Assembly (NCBI RefSeq): GCF_003112535.1
Contig: NZ_BEWA01000010.1
Coordinates: 124,001-188,000, forward strand
Origin: Streptomyces rishiriensis
Lineage (GTDB): Bacteria > Actinomycetota > Actinomycetes > Streptomycetales > Streptomycetaceae
Direction: 5' to 3'
DNA length: 64,000 bases
Within the stretch, counting starts at the first letter, position 1. Every line of letters starts with the position of its first letter. The notes beneath the pieces are model-generated. The model had not been told where the DNA came from, did not search any database, and saw nothing but the letters and a program-made list of their open reading frames with translations. The translations under genes and the position numbers were made by a program. This document shows positions 8,115 through 16,569 of this stretch, piece by piece.

Positions 8115-9368
8115 ATGCGGTTGCTGTTCACCACCTCGAACTGGGCAGGCCATTACTTCTGCATGATCCCGCTCGGCTGGGCCGCGCAGGCGGCCGGACA
8201 CGAGGTCCGGGTCGTCTGCGCCCCGCAGCAGGCGGAGACGATCGGACGGGCCGGGCTGGTGCCGGTGCCCGTCATGGAGAGCCCCGACATGATGTACATG
8301 GCGCGGCTCCATCTGTACGCCAACGTCGTGGAGGGGAAGGTCACCCTCCCCGGGCTGCCGCTCCACCCGGTCACCGCGGAGCGGGTGGGACGGCTGGACG
8401 AGTTCGACGTGACGGCGGCCCAGAAGGAGTTCGGTGTCGAGTACGGCGCCGCCGTGGGCGAGAGCCATCGGCGCACGGCGCAGTTCGCCCGCGCCTGGCG
8501 CCCCGACCTGGTCTGCCATGACGTGCTGGCCGAGGAGGGCGCCCTGGTCGCCGATGAGCTGGGCGTGCCGAGCGTGTACTGCGCGCCCGGCCTGTTCGGC
8601 ACCCTCGACGAGGAACTGGGCCTCGACCTCGCCCTGCGCGACCTGGTCAACAACATGTCCAGGCCGGGGGTGCCGTACTGGGACCGGGAGTCCATCACCC
8701 GGGTGATCGACCCTTCGCCGGACTCGGCCGTGCCCCCGCTGGGAAAGGCCGCCCGGATGCCCGTGCGGTTCGTGCCGTACAACGGGCCCGGCGCGCTGCC
8801 CGGCTGGACGCTCGCACCGCGCCGGCGGCCCCGGGTGTGCGTGGTGTGGGGCCGTTCGGCCAGCGGGCTCTACGGGATGGACGTGCCCGCGCTGCGCGAG
8901 GCGGTCACCGCGGCGGCCGGGCTCGGCGCGGACGTCGTCCTCACCGCCGCGGCCGAGCAGGTACGGGCGCTCGGCACGCTCCCCGACGGGGTGCGGGTCC
9001 TCGAGAACTTCCCGCTGCACCTGCTGCTGGCCGCCTCGGACGTCGTCGTCCATCACGGCAGCGACAACTGCCTGATGAACGCGGCGGTGGCGGGAGTGCC
9101 GCAGCTGGCGCTCGCGCTGGCGAGCGACCAGATCGTGTTCAGCAGGCGGCTCGCGGCGACCGGCGCGGTCGTCCCGCTGGAGGGGCTGACCGCAGGGCCC
9201 GCGCAGATCCGCGGCGCCCTCGCCGCCCTCCTCGACGACCCCGCCCTGCGCACGGCCGCGGAGCGACTGCGCGCGGAGACGGCCGCGGCGCCGGCGCCGA
9301 GCGAGGTCATGGCAGAGCTGACCGGGGCGGCGCCCCTGGGCCCGTCGGCGGACACGGCGGACGGCTGA
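8115..9368 (+). CDS. GT-B glycosyltransferase with atypical donor-site motif
   Basis: 417 residues; the ATG at 8115 gives the conserved MRLLFTTSNWAGHYFCMIPL start of antibiotic GT1-family enzymes. The linker VRFVPYNGPGALPGW and the C-terminal Rossmann lobe are normal. The donor-binding signature, however, reads HHGSDNCLMNAAVAGVPQ instead of HHGGTGT...GVPQ as in the neighbours at 10727 and 11914. The loss of the GGTG segment that contacts the nucleotide diphosphate may mean a changed donor, a helper role, or loss of activity. It is the last gene of the operon with the FAD monooxygenase and exporter and is followed by a strong hairpin. Confidence 0.85.
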   Translation: MRLLFTTSNWAGHYFCMIPLGWAAQAAGHEVRVVCAPQQAETIGRAGLVPVPVMESPDMMYMARLHLYANVVEGKVTLPGLPLHPVTAERVGRLDEFDVTAAQKEFGVEYGAAVGESHRRTAQFARAWRPDLVCHDVLAEEGALVADELGVPSVYCAPGLFGTLDEELGLDLALRDLVNNMSRPGVPYWDRESITRVIDPSPDSAVPPLGKAARMPVRFVPYNGPGALPGWTLAPRRRPRVCVVWGRSASGLYGMDVPALREAVTAAAGLGADVVLTAAAEQVRALGTLPDGVRVLENFPLHLLLAASDVVVHHGSDNCLMNAAVAGVPQLALALASDQIVFSRRLAATGAVVPLEGLTAGPAQIRGALAALLDDPALRTAAERLRAETAAAPAPSEVMAELTGAAPLGPSADTADG

Positions 9369-9386
9369 GCGGCGGACGGCACGACA

Positions 9387-9418
9387 GCGGGGCCGGCCTC
9401 GCAGGAGGCCGGCCCCGC
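9387..9418. terminator. Strong bidirectional hairpin terminator between convergent genes
   Basis: A 14-bp perfect GC-rich inverted repeat (9387-9400 with 9405-9418, loop GCAG), with further pairing possible outside. It lies in the 77-bp gap between the rightward glycosyltransferase and the leftward pyruvyl transferase gene. There is no T-run, which is normal for high-GC actinobacteria. Confidence 0.75.
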
Positions 9419-9445
9419 CGTCGTGTCCGCCCCGGCGGCGCGCCC

Positions 9446-10573
9446 TCAGCGCCCGGTGTAGACGCGGTCCGCGACCGCACGCTTGGCGGTGCGCAGCCGG
9501 CGCACCGTCTGCGGTGGGTAGCCGCCGTCCGCCGGCCGCTCCGGCAGGTCGAAGTCGCCGATCAGCCGCCAGTGTGACCCGCCGTCGGTCAGTGAGCGGT
9601 GCTTGGTGCCGTAGTAGTCGGGCCGGATGTCCAGCGCCACACCGGACGCGCCGCCCGCGGCCGCCACCAGATGCGGGTGGAACCGGGTCGTCAGCCACGC
9701 CTGCCCCGGCCGCACCGGCAGGCCGTCCGCGAGTACGTCGGCCATCGCGTAGCTGCGGGCCCCGGGCAGCACGCGCCGGGCCGCGTCGAGGACCTCCCGG
9801 TCCTGGTCGGGCGCGCACTCCAGCAGACCGACCCGGTCCGCGCCCCACGCGTCCACCACCTTGGCGACGAACGACAGCAGCTCGGCCGGATCACCGGCGG
9901 CGAGCAGCGACTGCACGCTCACCATCACATCCGGTACGTCGTCGGCGCCCGCGTACAGCTGGGGCCCGAGCCCGAGGAACACGTCGTCGCAGCTCAGCGA
10001 CGACGGTCCGGCGGCGAGGAGTTCAGCCGAAGCCGCGTCCCGTACGTCCACGACGGCGAAGGCGTCCGCGAGCGACCTGATCAGCCGGCTCGCCCCCTCG
10101 GCCGGCGGCCACAGCCCCTGGCCGGTCATGGCGGCCCGCCCGCCGGACAGCCCGACGGCGGTCGTGATGCCCGCCAGCAGTCCGGCGAACGGCGCCCAGA
10201 TGGCGTTGATGAACCCGCCGCCGAGCAGATGCACCACTTCGGCCCGGCGCAACAGGGCCACTCCGGGGGCCTGTTCGGGGTAGGGGCCGGGATCGCGCAC
10301 GGCCGCCGCGACGGCCTCGGCGGTCCGGGCCGGGTCCGGCGACCAGTTGCGTACGCACAGCTGCCACAGCGAGTTGAGGAACCGCACGCGCGGATGCGTA
10401 CCGCGCATGCGCGCCTCGGCCGCCTCCGGCCCGATGCAGTCCACGACCACATCGGCGTCCGGGGCCACCTCGGCGAGATGGCGCAGCCAGGTCAGAGCGA
10501 TCAGTTCGTCGCCGTAGTTGGGAATTCCCGCGGGGGAGACCAGGTAGTACAGAGGCCGCACTCGATCAACCAT
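9446..10573 (-). CDS. Polysaccharide pyruvyl transferase family protein
   Basis: 375 residues from ATG 10573; an in-frame ATG three codons upstream is an alternative. The protein has the CsaB/WcaK-type layout: an N-terminal NYGDELI motif (about 19-25), VVHLLGGGFINAIW in the middle, SVQSLLAAGD at the start of the second lobe, and the C-terminal TTRFHPHLVAAAGG, equivalent to the R-x-H box of the family. Known members transfer pyruvate from phosphoenolpyruvate to sugar residues as a ketal. It stands alone on the minus strand between two glycosyltransferase genes and is divergent from the second. A sugar-modifying role in the cluster is plausible but unproven; this family is rare in aromatic polyketide clusters as far as I know. 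Confidence 0.82.
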   Translation of the reverse strand: MVDRVRPLYYLVSPAGIPNYGDELIALTWLRHLAEVAPDADVVVDCIGPEAAEARMRGTHPRVRFLNSLWQLCVRNWSPDPARTAEAVAAAVRDPGPYPEQAPGVALLRRAEVVHLLGGGFINAIWAPFAGLLAGITTAVGLSGGRAAMTGQGLWPPAEGASRLIRSLADAFAVVDVRDAASAELLAAGPSSLSCDDVFLGLGPQLYAGADDVPDVMVSVQSLLAAGDPAELLSFVAKVVDAWGADRVGLLECAPDQDREVLDAARRVLPGARSYAMADVLADGLPVRPGQAWLTTRFHPHLVAAAGGASGVALDIRPDYYGTKHRSLTDGGSHWRLIGDFDLPERPADGGYPPQTVRRLRTAKRAVADRVYTGR

Positions 10574-10726
10574 GCGTCCCATCCCGCCACACGCCGTTCG
10601 AGACGGGATCGAAGGGCGGCGGACACCCCCGCGCCTCCTTGAACGTGCGTTGAACAGGAGCCCGGATACTCCCCGGGGAATCCACCGCGCGGAGGGAACC
10701 GCCCTCCATCCCCACGAGGAGGCCCC

Positions 10727-11917
10727 ATGCGGGTGCTGATCATGGCCACACCGGTGGCCAGCCATTTCATGCCGATGGTCCCCCTGGCGTGGGCCCTGCG
10801 TACGGCCGGCCACGAGGTGCTGGTCGCCGGACAGCCCGACATCGTGGCGCCCGCGCTCGCCGCCGGACTGCCGGCCGTCGAGATCGGGGATCTGTACGAC
10901 GCCGTGGAAGCGCTCACGGCCAGGCTCCCCGCCGGGAAGCGGCCCAACCAGGCGGGCCGGGCGCAGGTGTCGGACCAGACCCCGTTCACCCTCGTCATGC
11001 CGTGGCTGATGCACACCCGGTATCTGATGAAGCAGTACCTGGAGTTCGCCGCCGAGTGGCGGCCGGAACTGGTCGTCAGCGACCCCATGGAGTTCAGCGC
11101 GCTGCTGGTCGGCGGTGTGCTCGGCGTTCCCGTCGTCCACCACCGCTGGGACATCGAGCCGCTCGCCGACGAGCCGACGGCCATGGCGAGGACTCTCCTG
11201 GGCGCACGGTTCGCACGCCTCGGTCTGGCCTGCGAACTCCCCGGCCCCAGCCTCGTCCTGGACTCCTGCCCGCCCTCGGTGCGCGGCACCGGCGCGACGG
11301 ACGCCGGGCCCCCCACCCGGGCCGTGCGCTACGTCCCGTACAACGGAGCGGGCACGCTGCCCCCGTGGGTCACCGAACCCGCCGGGCCCGGCCGGGTGGT
11401 GGTGAGCCTGGGCGGACTGACCGCCTCGCTCAACGGCATCCCGCTGTTCCGCAGCGTGGTCGACGGACTTGAGGCGATCGAGGGCGTCGAGACGATCGTG
11501 ACCCTCCCGGCGCGCTACCACGCCGAGTTGGGACCGGTGGGCCCCGCCACCCGCGTCGTCGAACCCGTTCCGCTCAACCTCTTCCTCGCGTCCTGTGCCG
11601 CCGTCGTCCACCACGGCGGTACGGGCACGGCCCTGACGGCGTGCGCATTCGGCCTGCCCCAGCTGGTGCTGCCGCAGATCGGCAACGAGTCGCTGTGGGC
11701 CGCCCGGCTGCGCGACCGCTGTGTGGCACGCGAGCTCACCGATCCCGCGGCCCAGGACGATCCCGGGCAGGTCCGGGACGCGGTGCGCGACCTGCTGGAG
11801 AACGGTTCGTACGCGGCGGGCGCCCGCAAGGTCGCCGACGAGATGGCCGCGCTGCCGGCGCCCGCCGGGCTCGTACCCGAACTGGAGGCGCTCGCGGCCG
11901 GGTCCGGTGACCGATGA
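10727..11917 (+). CDS. GT-B glycosyltransferase (antibiotic deoxysugar type)
   Basis: 396 residues. The N-terminus MRVLIMATPVASHFMPMVPL and acceptor-lobe phrase WRPELVVSDPMEFSALLVGG are typical of aromatic polyketide glycosyltransferases. The linker RYVPYNGAGTLPPW and the intact donor motif HHGGTGTALTACAFGLPQLVLPQ complete a normal enzyme. Its ATG is preceded by an AGGAGG-like site, and its stop overlaps the start of the next glycosyltransferase gene (ATGA), so the two are coupled. It would move an NDP-deoxysugar to the aglycone or to a sugar already attached; which one cannot be told. Confidence 0.92.
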   Translation: MRVLIMATPVASHFMPMVPLAWALRTAGHEVLVAGQPDIVAPALAAGLPAVEIGDLYDAVEALTARLPAGKRPNQAGRAQVSDQTPFTLVMPWLMHTRYLMKQYLEFAAEWRPELVVSDPMEFSALLVGGVLGVPVVHHRWDIEPLADEPTAMARTLLGARFARLGLACELPGPSLVLDSCPPSVRGTGATDAGPPTRAVRYVPYNGAGTLPPWVTEPAGPGRVVVSLGGLTASLNGIPLFRSVVDGLEAIEGVETIVTLPARYHAELGPVGPATRVVEPVPLNLFLASCAAVVHHGGTGTALTACAFGLPQLVLPQIGNESLWAARLRDRCVARELTDPAAQDDPGQVRDAVRDLLENGSYAAGARKVADEMAALPAPAGLVPELEALAAGSGDR

Positions 11918-13290
11918 GGCTCCTGGTCACCGCCCTCGCGCCGAGCCATCTGCTCTGCATGGTCCCGACGGCCTGGGCAGCCCGCGCGGCGGGGCACGAG
12001 GTCCTGGTCGTGGGACGCGCGGAGGTGGCGCGGGCCGCCCGCCGGGCCGGGCTGCCCGCCGCCGAACTGACACAGGCGCCCGCGGCGGCCGGTACCGGCG
12101 CTGACACGGGCCCGGCGGGCGTCCCCGCCGACGGGCCGGACCCGGGGCTGCCCCGGATGGAGCGGGTGCTCACCGAGGCGCAGCGGCAGTCGTTCGCCGG
12201 GCGGGTCTGGCCCGCCGGGGGGCACCCGTGGCAGGTGCGCGTCGGCCGGGTCGTCGACGCCTTTCTCGCGGTGGCCCGGCAGTGGCGTCCCGACCTGATC
12301 CTGTGCGACCCGATCGAGTTCACGGGACTGGTCGTCGGCGCGGTGACCGGTGTGCCGGTGGTCGTGCAGCGCTGGGGCGGCCCGGACTCCATGAGCGCCG
12401 AGGCGATCACCCGCGCCCGCGTGGTGCTCGCCGAGGCGGCGGCCGCCCTCGGCGCCGCCGACGGGATCCCGGCTCCCGTGCTCACCGTGGACCCGTGCCC
12501 GCCCAGCCTGCGCCTCGACACCTCGACCGCGGTCGAGTCCGTCCGCTTCGTCCCGTACAACGGCCCTCAGCAGCTGCCGTCCTGGGCGCGCACCAAGCCG
12601 CCGTGGCCCCGGGTCTGCGTGACGTTCGGCCTGTTCGGCAGCAAGGCGGCGATGTCGGGAGCGGACTTCATCGAGGGCGGTGATCTGGCGGCCCGCTTCG
12701 ACGCGGTCGTCGAGGCGCTGCGGCCCCGGGCGGACCTGGACGTGGTGCTGACCGTGCCCGAGGCGGTGCAGCCGCTGCTGCGACCGGCGCCCGACCGGTT
12801 CCGGATCGTCGCGCACGCCCCGCTGGACGCGCTGTTGGCCACCTGCGACGCGGTGGTCCACCACGGCGGGACCGGCACCGCGATGACGGCCTGCGCCCGC
12901 GGCGTCCCGCAACTGCTGCTCCCGCCGCCGCACCCCGCCCTCGCGGACTGCGCCGCGGGCCTGGTCGGGCGTGGCGTGGGCCGCGCCCTCCAGGGCGCGG
13001 CCCAGACCGATCACCTGGCCCTGCGCTCGGCGCTCGACGCCCTCCTCGGCGAGGGCGAAAGCGAGGACGAGGGCGAAGACGCCGACGCAGCCACGAGCGC
13101 CGACGCAGCCACGAGCGCCGGCGCGGACACACGCGCCGACGCAGGCACACGCGCCGGTGCAGGCGCGGACCACGCGGTGGCCGGGGCCGGCAGGTCCGGT
13201 TGCCGTGGCCACGCGCGGGTCCTCGCCGAGGAGATCGCCGCTCAGCCCTCCCCGGCGGACCTCGTGCCGCTCCTCGCCGACCTGGCGTGA
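11914..13290 (+). CDS. GT-B glycosyltransferase with repetitive Ala-rich insertion
   Basis: 458 residues, about 50 longer than its neighbours. The normal GT elements are present: MRLLVTALAPSHLLCMVPTA, WRPDLILCDPIEFTGL, RFVPYNGPQQLPSW, and the donor motif HHGGTGTAMTACARGVPQLLLP. The extra length comes from residues about 378-430, an acidic stretch (GEGESEDEGED) followed by five six-residue Ala/Asp/Thr units encoded by 18-bp DNA repeats. This lies where other members continue into the last helices. It is cotranslated with the preceding GT gene, and its 3' end overlaps the convergent PH-domain gene by 49 bp. Confidence 0.9.
   Translation: MRLLVTALAPSHLLCMVPTAWAARAAGHEVLVVGRAEVARAARRAGLPAAELTQAPAAAGTGADTGPAGVPADGPDPGLPRMERVLTEAQRQSFAGRVWPAGGHPWQVRVGRVVDAFLAVARQWRPDLILCDPIEFTGLVVGAVTGVPVVVQRWGGPDSMSAEAITRARVVLAEAAAALGAADGIPAPVLTVDPCPPSLRLDTSTAVESVRFVPYNGPQQLPSWARTKPPWPRVCVTFGLFGSKAAMSGADFIEGGDLAARFDAVVEALRPRADLDVVLTVPEAVQPLLRPAPDRFRIVAHAPLDALLATCDAVVHHGGTGTAMTACARGVPQLLLPPPHPALADCAAGLVGRGVGRALQGAAQTDHLALRSALDALLGEGESEDEGEDADAATSADAATSAGADTRADAGTRAGAGADHAVAGAGRSGCRGHARVLAEEIAAQPSPADLVPLLADLA
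13081..13170 (+). repeat. Five imperfect 18-bp tandem repeats inside a glycosyltransferase gene
   Basis: Units of the form GCCGACGCAGCCACGAGC follow each other five times. The first two are identical and the next three diverge. They encode ADAATS, ADAATS, AGADTR, ADAGTR and AGAGAD, so the frame is kept. The unit length (a multiple of three) means copy-number changes would lengthen or shorten the protein without frameshift. Confidence 0.85.
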
Positions 13291-14789
13291 GGCAGCGCCT
13301 CGTCACCCACGGCACCGGTCGCCGCCGCGGCCGGTGTCAGGAAGGGGTCGAGCAGTCCCGGAGTCACCTCCCGGGCGATCCGCACCGCCTCGGCGACGTC
13401 CAGGTCGGGCAGCGTGTACCGGCGGCGGCCCGCGGCCGTGGTGGCGATGAACGTCACGAGCCCAGCCCGCCGCTGGAAGAACGACCGGCGCAGCCGCAGC
13501 CCGACGACGCCCTGGCGCGACAGCGCCCAGCGGCGCCGGACCAGGACGCCCGACCGCCCCACGAGATAAGGGCCGGCCTGAGCGTGGCCGAGCGAGCGAT
13601 AGGCGTCGAAGGCCACCAGCACGGCGACCGGGAGCACCGCCGCCACCGCGGGCCACGGCCACACCGGCAGCGACGACCAGCGGACCGCCGCCGCGAACAG
13701 CGCCGCCACCGCCACGCCCACCGTCACGGCGCGGACGATCCGCCGCCGCAGGGCCTTGCGCGGATGGGGGGTCAGCGCGCACTCGACCGGGCCGGCGTCG
13801 CCCAGCGCCTCGCCGGCCAGCCGTCGCACCTCGGCGACGGGCGCGGACGGCACCAGCAGCGTCCCGCCGCCCCGTCCGGGCCGCAGCCCCGTGGTGACGG
13901 CGACGCACCGGGCGCCGCCCAGCGCGCGCACCGGGAGGGTCTCGCCGATCTCGACCCCGCGGATCCGCCGCTCCTCCACGGTGACGGTGCGGGTGGTGAG
14001 CAGCCCGTGCGCGGTCTGCAGGGCGCCGTCGGGCAGCCGGGACAGCCGGAAGTTGCCGAACATCACGGCGTAGAACAACGTCGACGCCGTGGTGGTGCAC
14101 ACGACGGCCACCAGAACAGCCTCCAGCACACCGGTCCACGGATGCGCGCCGCGCAGCTGGTCGGCCAGGGCGTGCGCGGGCGCCGTGTCCCAGGGCTCCA
14201 GGTGCACTTCGTTCAGCAGCACGGCGAGCAGTCCGAGCAGCACGGGACCCCCGACGTTGAGGGGCGCGTACCGCAGCCACGCCGGCTGGAACGCCGCGAG
14301 CTCACGGGCCCGGGGCCCGTCCATGTCCGTACGGAACAGCTCGGCCCGCACCCGGTCGGCGTCCGCCGCTCGCAGCGCGTCCAGCTTCAGCCGTCCCTCG
14401 GCGCCGCGCTCGTTGCTGCCGGTGCCGATCTCGACACGGGCCAGACCCAGCATCCGGTGCAGCAGATGCGCGGTGACGTCGATGCTGCGCACCCGCTCCC
14501 GGGGCACCGCGGTCACCTGACGCTGCACCAGTCCGCGGCGCAGCTGCACCTGCTTCGGGGTGATCCGGTACTGGGTGGTGTACCAGCGCAGCGGACCGAG
14601 CAGCACGGCGCCGGCCGAGGCCACCAGCGACCACAGTCCGCCCTCGCCGGTGCTGACGCCGACGACCAGGGTGGCCACCAGCAGGGGCAGGGCCCGGACG
14701 AGCTCGTGCAGCGGATGCACGAGGAGCATCCGGGGGTGCAGCCGACGCCACGGGGTCTCTTCGTCTGCGGACGTCGCGGCGGCGCTCAC
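13242..14789 (-). CDS. Membrane protein with bacterial PH (DUF304/bPH2) domains, YdbT-like
   Basis: 515 residues from a GTG start that overlaps the stop of the preceding gene (GTGA). It contains paired hydrophobic segments near 25-60, 170-240 and 325-380. Each pair is followed by a soluble bPH2-like block such as WYTTQYRITPKQVQLRRGLV with VPRERVRSIDV, and FQRRAGLVTFIATTAAGRRRYTL near the C-terminus. This matches the YdbT family, which is usually encoded next to a small YdbS partner, as here. In Bacillus, YdbS/YdbT are linked to envelope-stress and antimicrobial tolerance. Finding the pair at the end of a deoxysugar/GT operon is unusual. The function in this cluster is unknown. Confidence 0.82.
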   Translation of the reverse strand: MSAAATSADEETPWRRLHPRMLLVHPLHELVRALPLLVATLVVGVSTGEGGLWSLVASAGAVLLGPLRWYTTQYRITPKQVQLRRGLVQRQVTAVPRERVRSIDVTAHLLHRMLGLARVEIGTGSNERGAEGRLKLDALRAADADRVRAELFRTDMDGPRARELAAFQPAWLRYAPLNVGGPVLLGLLAVLLNEVHLEPWDTAPAHALADQLRGAHPWTGVLEAVLVAVVCTTTASTLFYAVMFGNFRLSRLPDGALQTAHGLLTTRTVTVEERRIRGVEIGETLPVRALGGARCVAVTTGLRPGRGGGTLLVPSAPVAEVRRLAGEALGDAGPVECALTPHPRKALRRRIVRAVTVGVAVAALFAAAVRWSSLPVWPWPAVAAVLPVAVLVAFDAYRSLGHAQAGPYLVGRSGVLVRRRWALSRQGVVGLRLRRSFFQRRAGLVTFIATTAAGRRRYTLPDLDVAEAVRIAREVTPGLLDPFLTPAAAATGAVGDEALPHARSARSGTRSAGEG

Positions 14790-15295
14790 GTGGCATCGTC
14801 TTCCGTGTCCTGGGCCAGTCGGGTCAGCTCCGCCACCAGCTCCGAGGCCGTGGTGTGGTCGAGGCCCTGGATGATCAGCGGGCCCGCCGCGGAGGCCGTC
14901 GTGACCGTGACGTTGGTGAGGCCGAGGACCTGCTCCAGTGGGCCGCGCGTGGTGTCGACGGTCTGGATGCGCGAGACGGGCGCGATCCGGCGGTCCTCCA
15001 CCAGCCAGCCGGTCTGGGTGAAGAGGGCGTCCGGGGTCGCTTCCCAGCGGTGCACCCGGTAGCGCCAGGACGGCATGACGCAGGTGTGCGCGACGCCCAC
15101 GACCGCGGTGACGAGCAGCGCGACCAGGTGCGCGTCGCGCCGTCCGTCGTGTGCGAGGAGCAGCCAGACGCTCTGTGCCACGAGCAGCAGCAGCCAGCCG
15201 CCGCCCGCCCGGAGGGTCCAGTAGCGCACGACCCGTCGGTCGAGCCGGTGTGCGGGCGGGCGCAGCTCCGGCGCCCCGGCCTGTACGACGCTCAT
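14786..15295 (-). CDS. Small membrane PH-domain protein, YdbS-like
   Basis: 169 residues. Two membrane segments (about 30-47 and 57-73) are followed by one bPH2 domain with the typical phrases YRVHRWEATPDALFTQTGWL and RIQTVDTTRGPLEQVLGL. This is the common YdbS layout. The ATG overlaps the stop of the upstream glycosyltransferase gene (ATGA) and its own stop overlaps the GTG of the YdbT-like gene, so GT, YdbS-like and YdbT-like proteins are translationally coupled. The two PH proteins probably form one complex in the membrane. Confidence 0.85.
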   Translation of the reverse strand: MSVVQAGAPELRPPAHRLDRRVVRYWTLRAGGGWLLLLVAQSVWLLLAHDGRRDAHLVALLVTAVVGVAHTCVMPSWRYRVHRWEATPDALFTQTGWLVEDRRIAPVSRIQTVDTTRGPLEQVLGLTNVTVTTASAAGPLIIQGLDHTTASELVAELTRLAQDTEDDAT

Positions 15296-16503
15296 TTCGC
15301 GGCCTCCGCCTTGGCGACGATCTCTTCCAGCGCGGGGACCACCGAGGCGGGCAGCGGCTGCTCCTCGATCTCCTGGCGCAGCGCCCCCGCCGCGTCCCGG
15401 TGGGAGGCGTCCTCCAGCAGCGCGGAAAGGTGGTCCCGCACCGAGGGCGCGTCGACCTCGTCCTGCGGCAGATGGCGGCCCGCGCCCACGGCGACCAGCC
15501 GTTCCACGTTGAACCGGCCCTCGGGGATCTTGGTGATGCCCAACTGCGGTACGCCATAAGCCGCGGAGGTCATCATCACGCCCGTGCCGCCGGTGTGCAC
15601 GATGGCCTGGCTGCTCTGGACGAGTGCGCTCAGCGGCAGCCAGTCGACGGCGCGTACGTTGTCCGGCAGCTCGCCCAGGTGGCCGCGGTGCTCGGGGTCC
15701 ATCGCGCCGACCGTGAGGACCACCTCGACGTCGAGCGAGGCGGCGCTGCGCGCGATCCGCCCGAAGAGCTCGATGATGCCCACTCCCAGTTTCTTCTGCT
15801 GCGAGGTGCCCCAGGTGACCACCACCCGGGGGCGGGACGGCGGCTCCAGCAGCCAGGACGGTGCGACGCCGGGGCCGTTGTAGGGGATGTAGCGCATCTG
15901 GACGCGGTTGATCTCGTGCTGTCCCGGCCAGCGCAGCCCGGGCGGGCACGGGTCGATCCACGCGTCGGGGTCCAGCAGCGGCTCGACGCCCCAGCGGTCG
16001 AACAGGTCCAGATAGCCCTGGCGGTGCTCGGTGCCCACCCAGTCCTTGATGTCCAGCCGCAGCAGCCGGGCGAGGCCGTAGAGGTGGCTGACGGTGGGTA
16101 AGCCCAGGACCGCGCCGGCGACCGGTCCCGCGAAGGTCACCGGGTCGTGCACGATGAGGTCGGGCCGCCACTTGCGGCAGTAGTCCACCAGTCCGTCGAC
16201 CATGTGTTCGCAGACGCTGAACTGCTTCTCGGCGAGCTGGTCGGTGACGCGCATCCAGGCGTTGATCTCCGGCTCGTCCGGGTCGGCCGGCTTGGGGACG
16301 AACGTGCCGCGCCGGTACCAGGAATCGGCGTCGATGTCCTCGCCGACCGAGACGCCGGGCAGCCCCGACTCGTTGACGGTGTCCATCAGGGACGGGGTGC
16401 TGGCGAACCGGACCTCGTGACCGGCGTTCAGGCAGGCCCAGGCGAGCGGCGCCATGGGATAGAAGTGCGGCCGCGCGGCGTACGCGGTGAACAGGATGCG
16501 CAT
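15292..16503 (-). CDS. GT-B glycosyltransferase (antibiotic deoxysugar type)
   Basis: 403 residues. It has the family N-terminus MRILFTAYAARPHFYPMAPL, the acceptor-lobe phrase WRPDLIVHDPVTFAGPVAG, the linker RYIPYNGPGVAPSWL, and the donor motif HTGGTGVMMTSAAYGVPQ, a slight variant with T for the second H. It is the fourth glycosyltransferase gene of the window. It lies 66 bp downstream of the sugar ketoreductase gene on the same strand and is coupled to the two PH-domain genes. The second-histidine change is conservative compared with the gene at 8115 and I expect it to be active. Confidence 0.92.
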   Translation of the reverse strand: MRILFTAYAARPHFYPMAPLAWACLNAGHEVRFASTPSLMDTVNESGLPGVSVGEDIDADSWYRRGTFVPKPADPDEPEINAWMRVTDQLAEKQFSVCEHMVDGLVDYCRKWRPDLIVHDPVTFAGPVAGAVLGLPTVSHLYGLARLLRLDIKDWVGTEHRQGYLDLFDRWGVEPLLDPDAWIDPCPPGLRWPGQHEINRVQMRYIPYNGPGVAPSWLLEPPSRPRVVVTWGTSQQKKLGVGIIELFGRIARSAASLDVEVVLTVGAMDPEHRGHLGELPDNVRAVDWLPLSALVQSSQAIVHTGGTGVMMTSAAYGVPQLGITKIPEGRFNVERLVAVGAGRHLPQDEVDAPSVRDHLSALLEDASHRDAAGALRQEIEEQPLPASVVPALEEIVAKAEAAK

Positions 16504-16569
16504 GGCAGGACCTCCAGGGGATGGTCGGTCGGGCGGTGACCGGTCCGCGGGTCGGGCGGACCGGAGGGG

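Noticed and set aside
13200..15062. 620-codon plus-strand frame over the PH-domain genes
   Set aside because: Composition is Gln/Arg/His-rich shadow sequence. The minus strand codes for recognisable membrane PH proteins.
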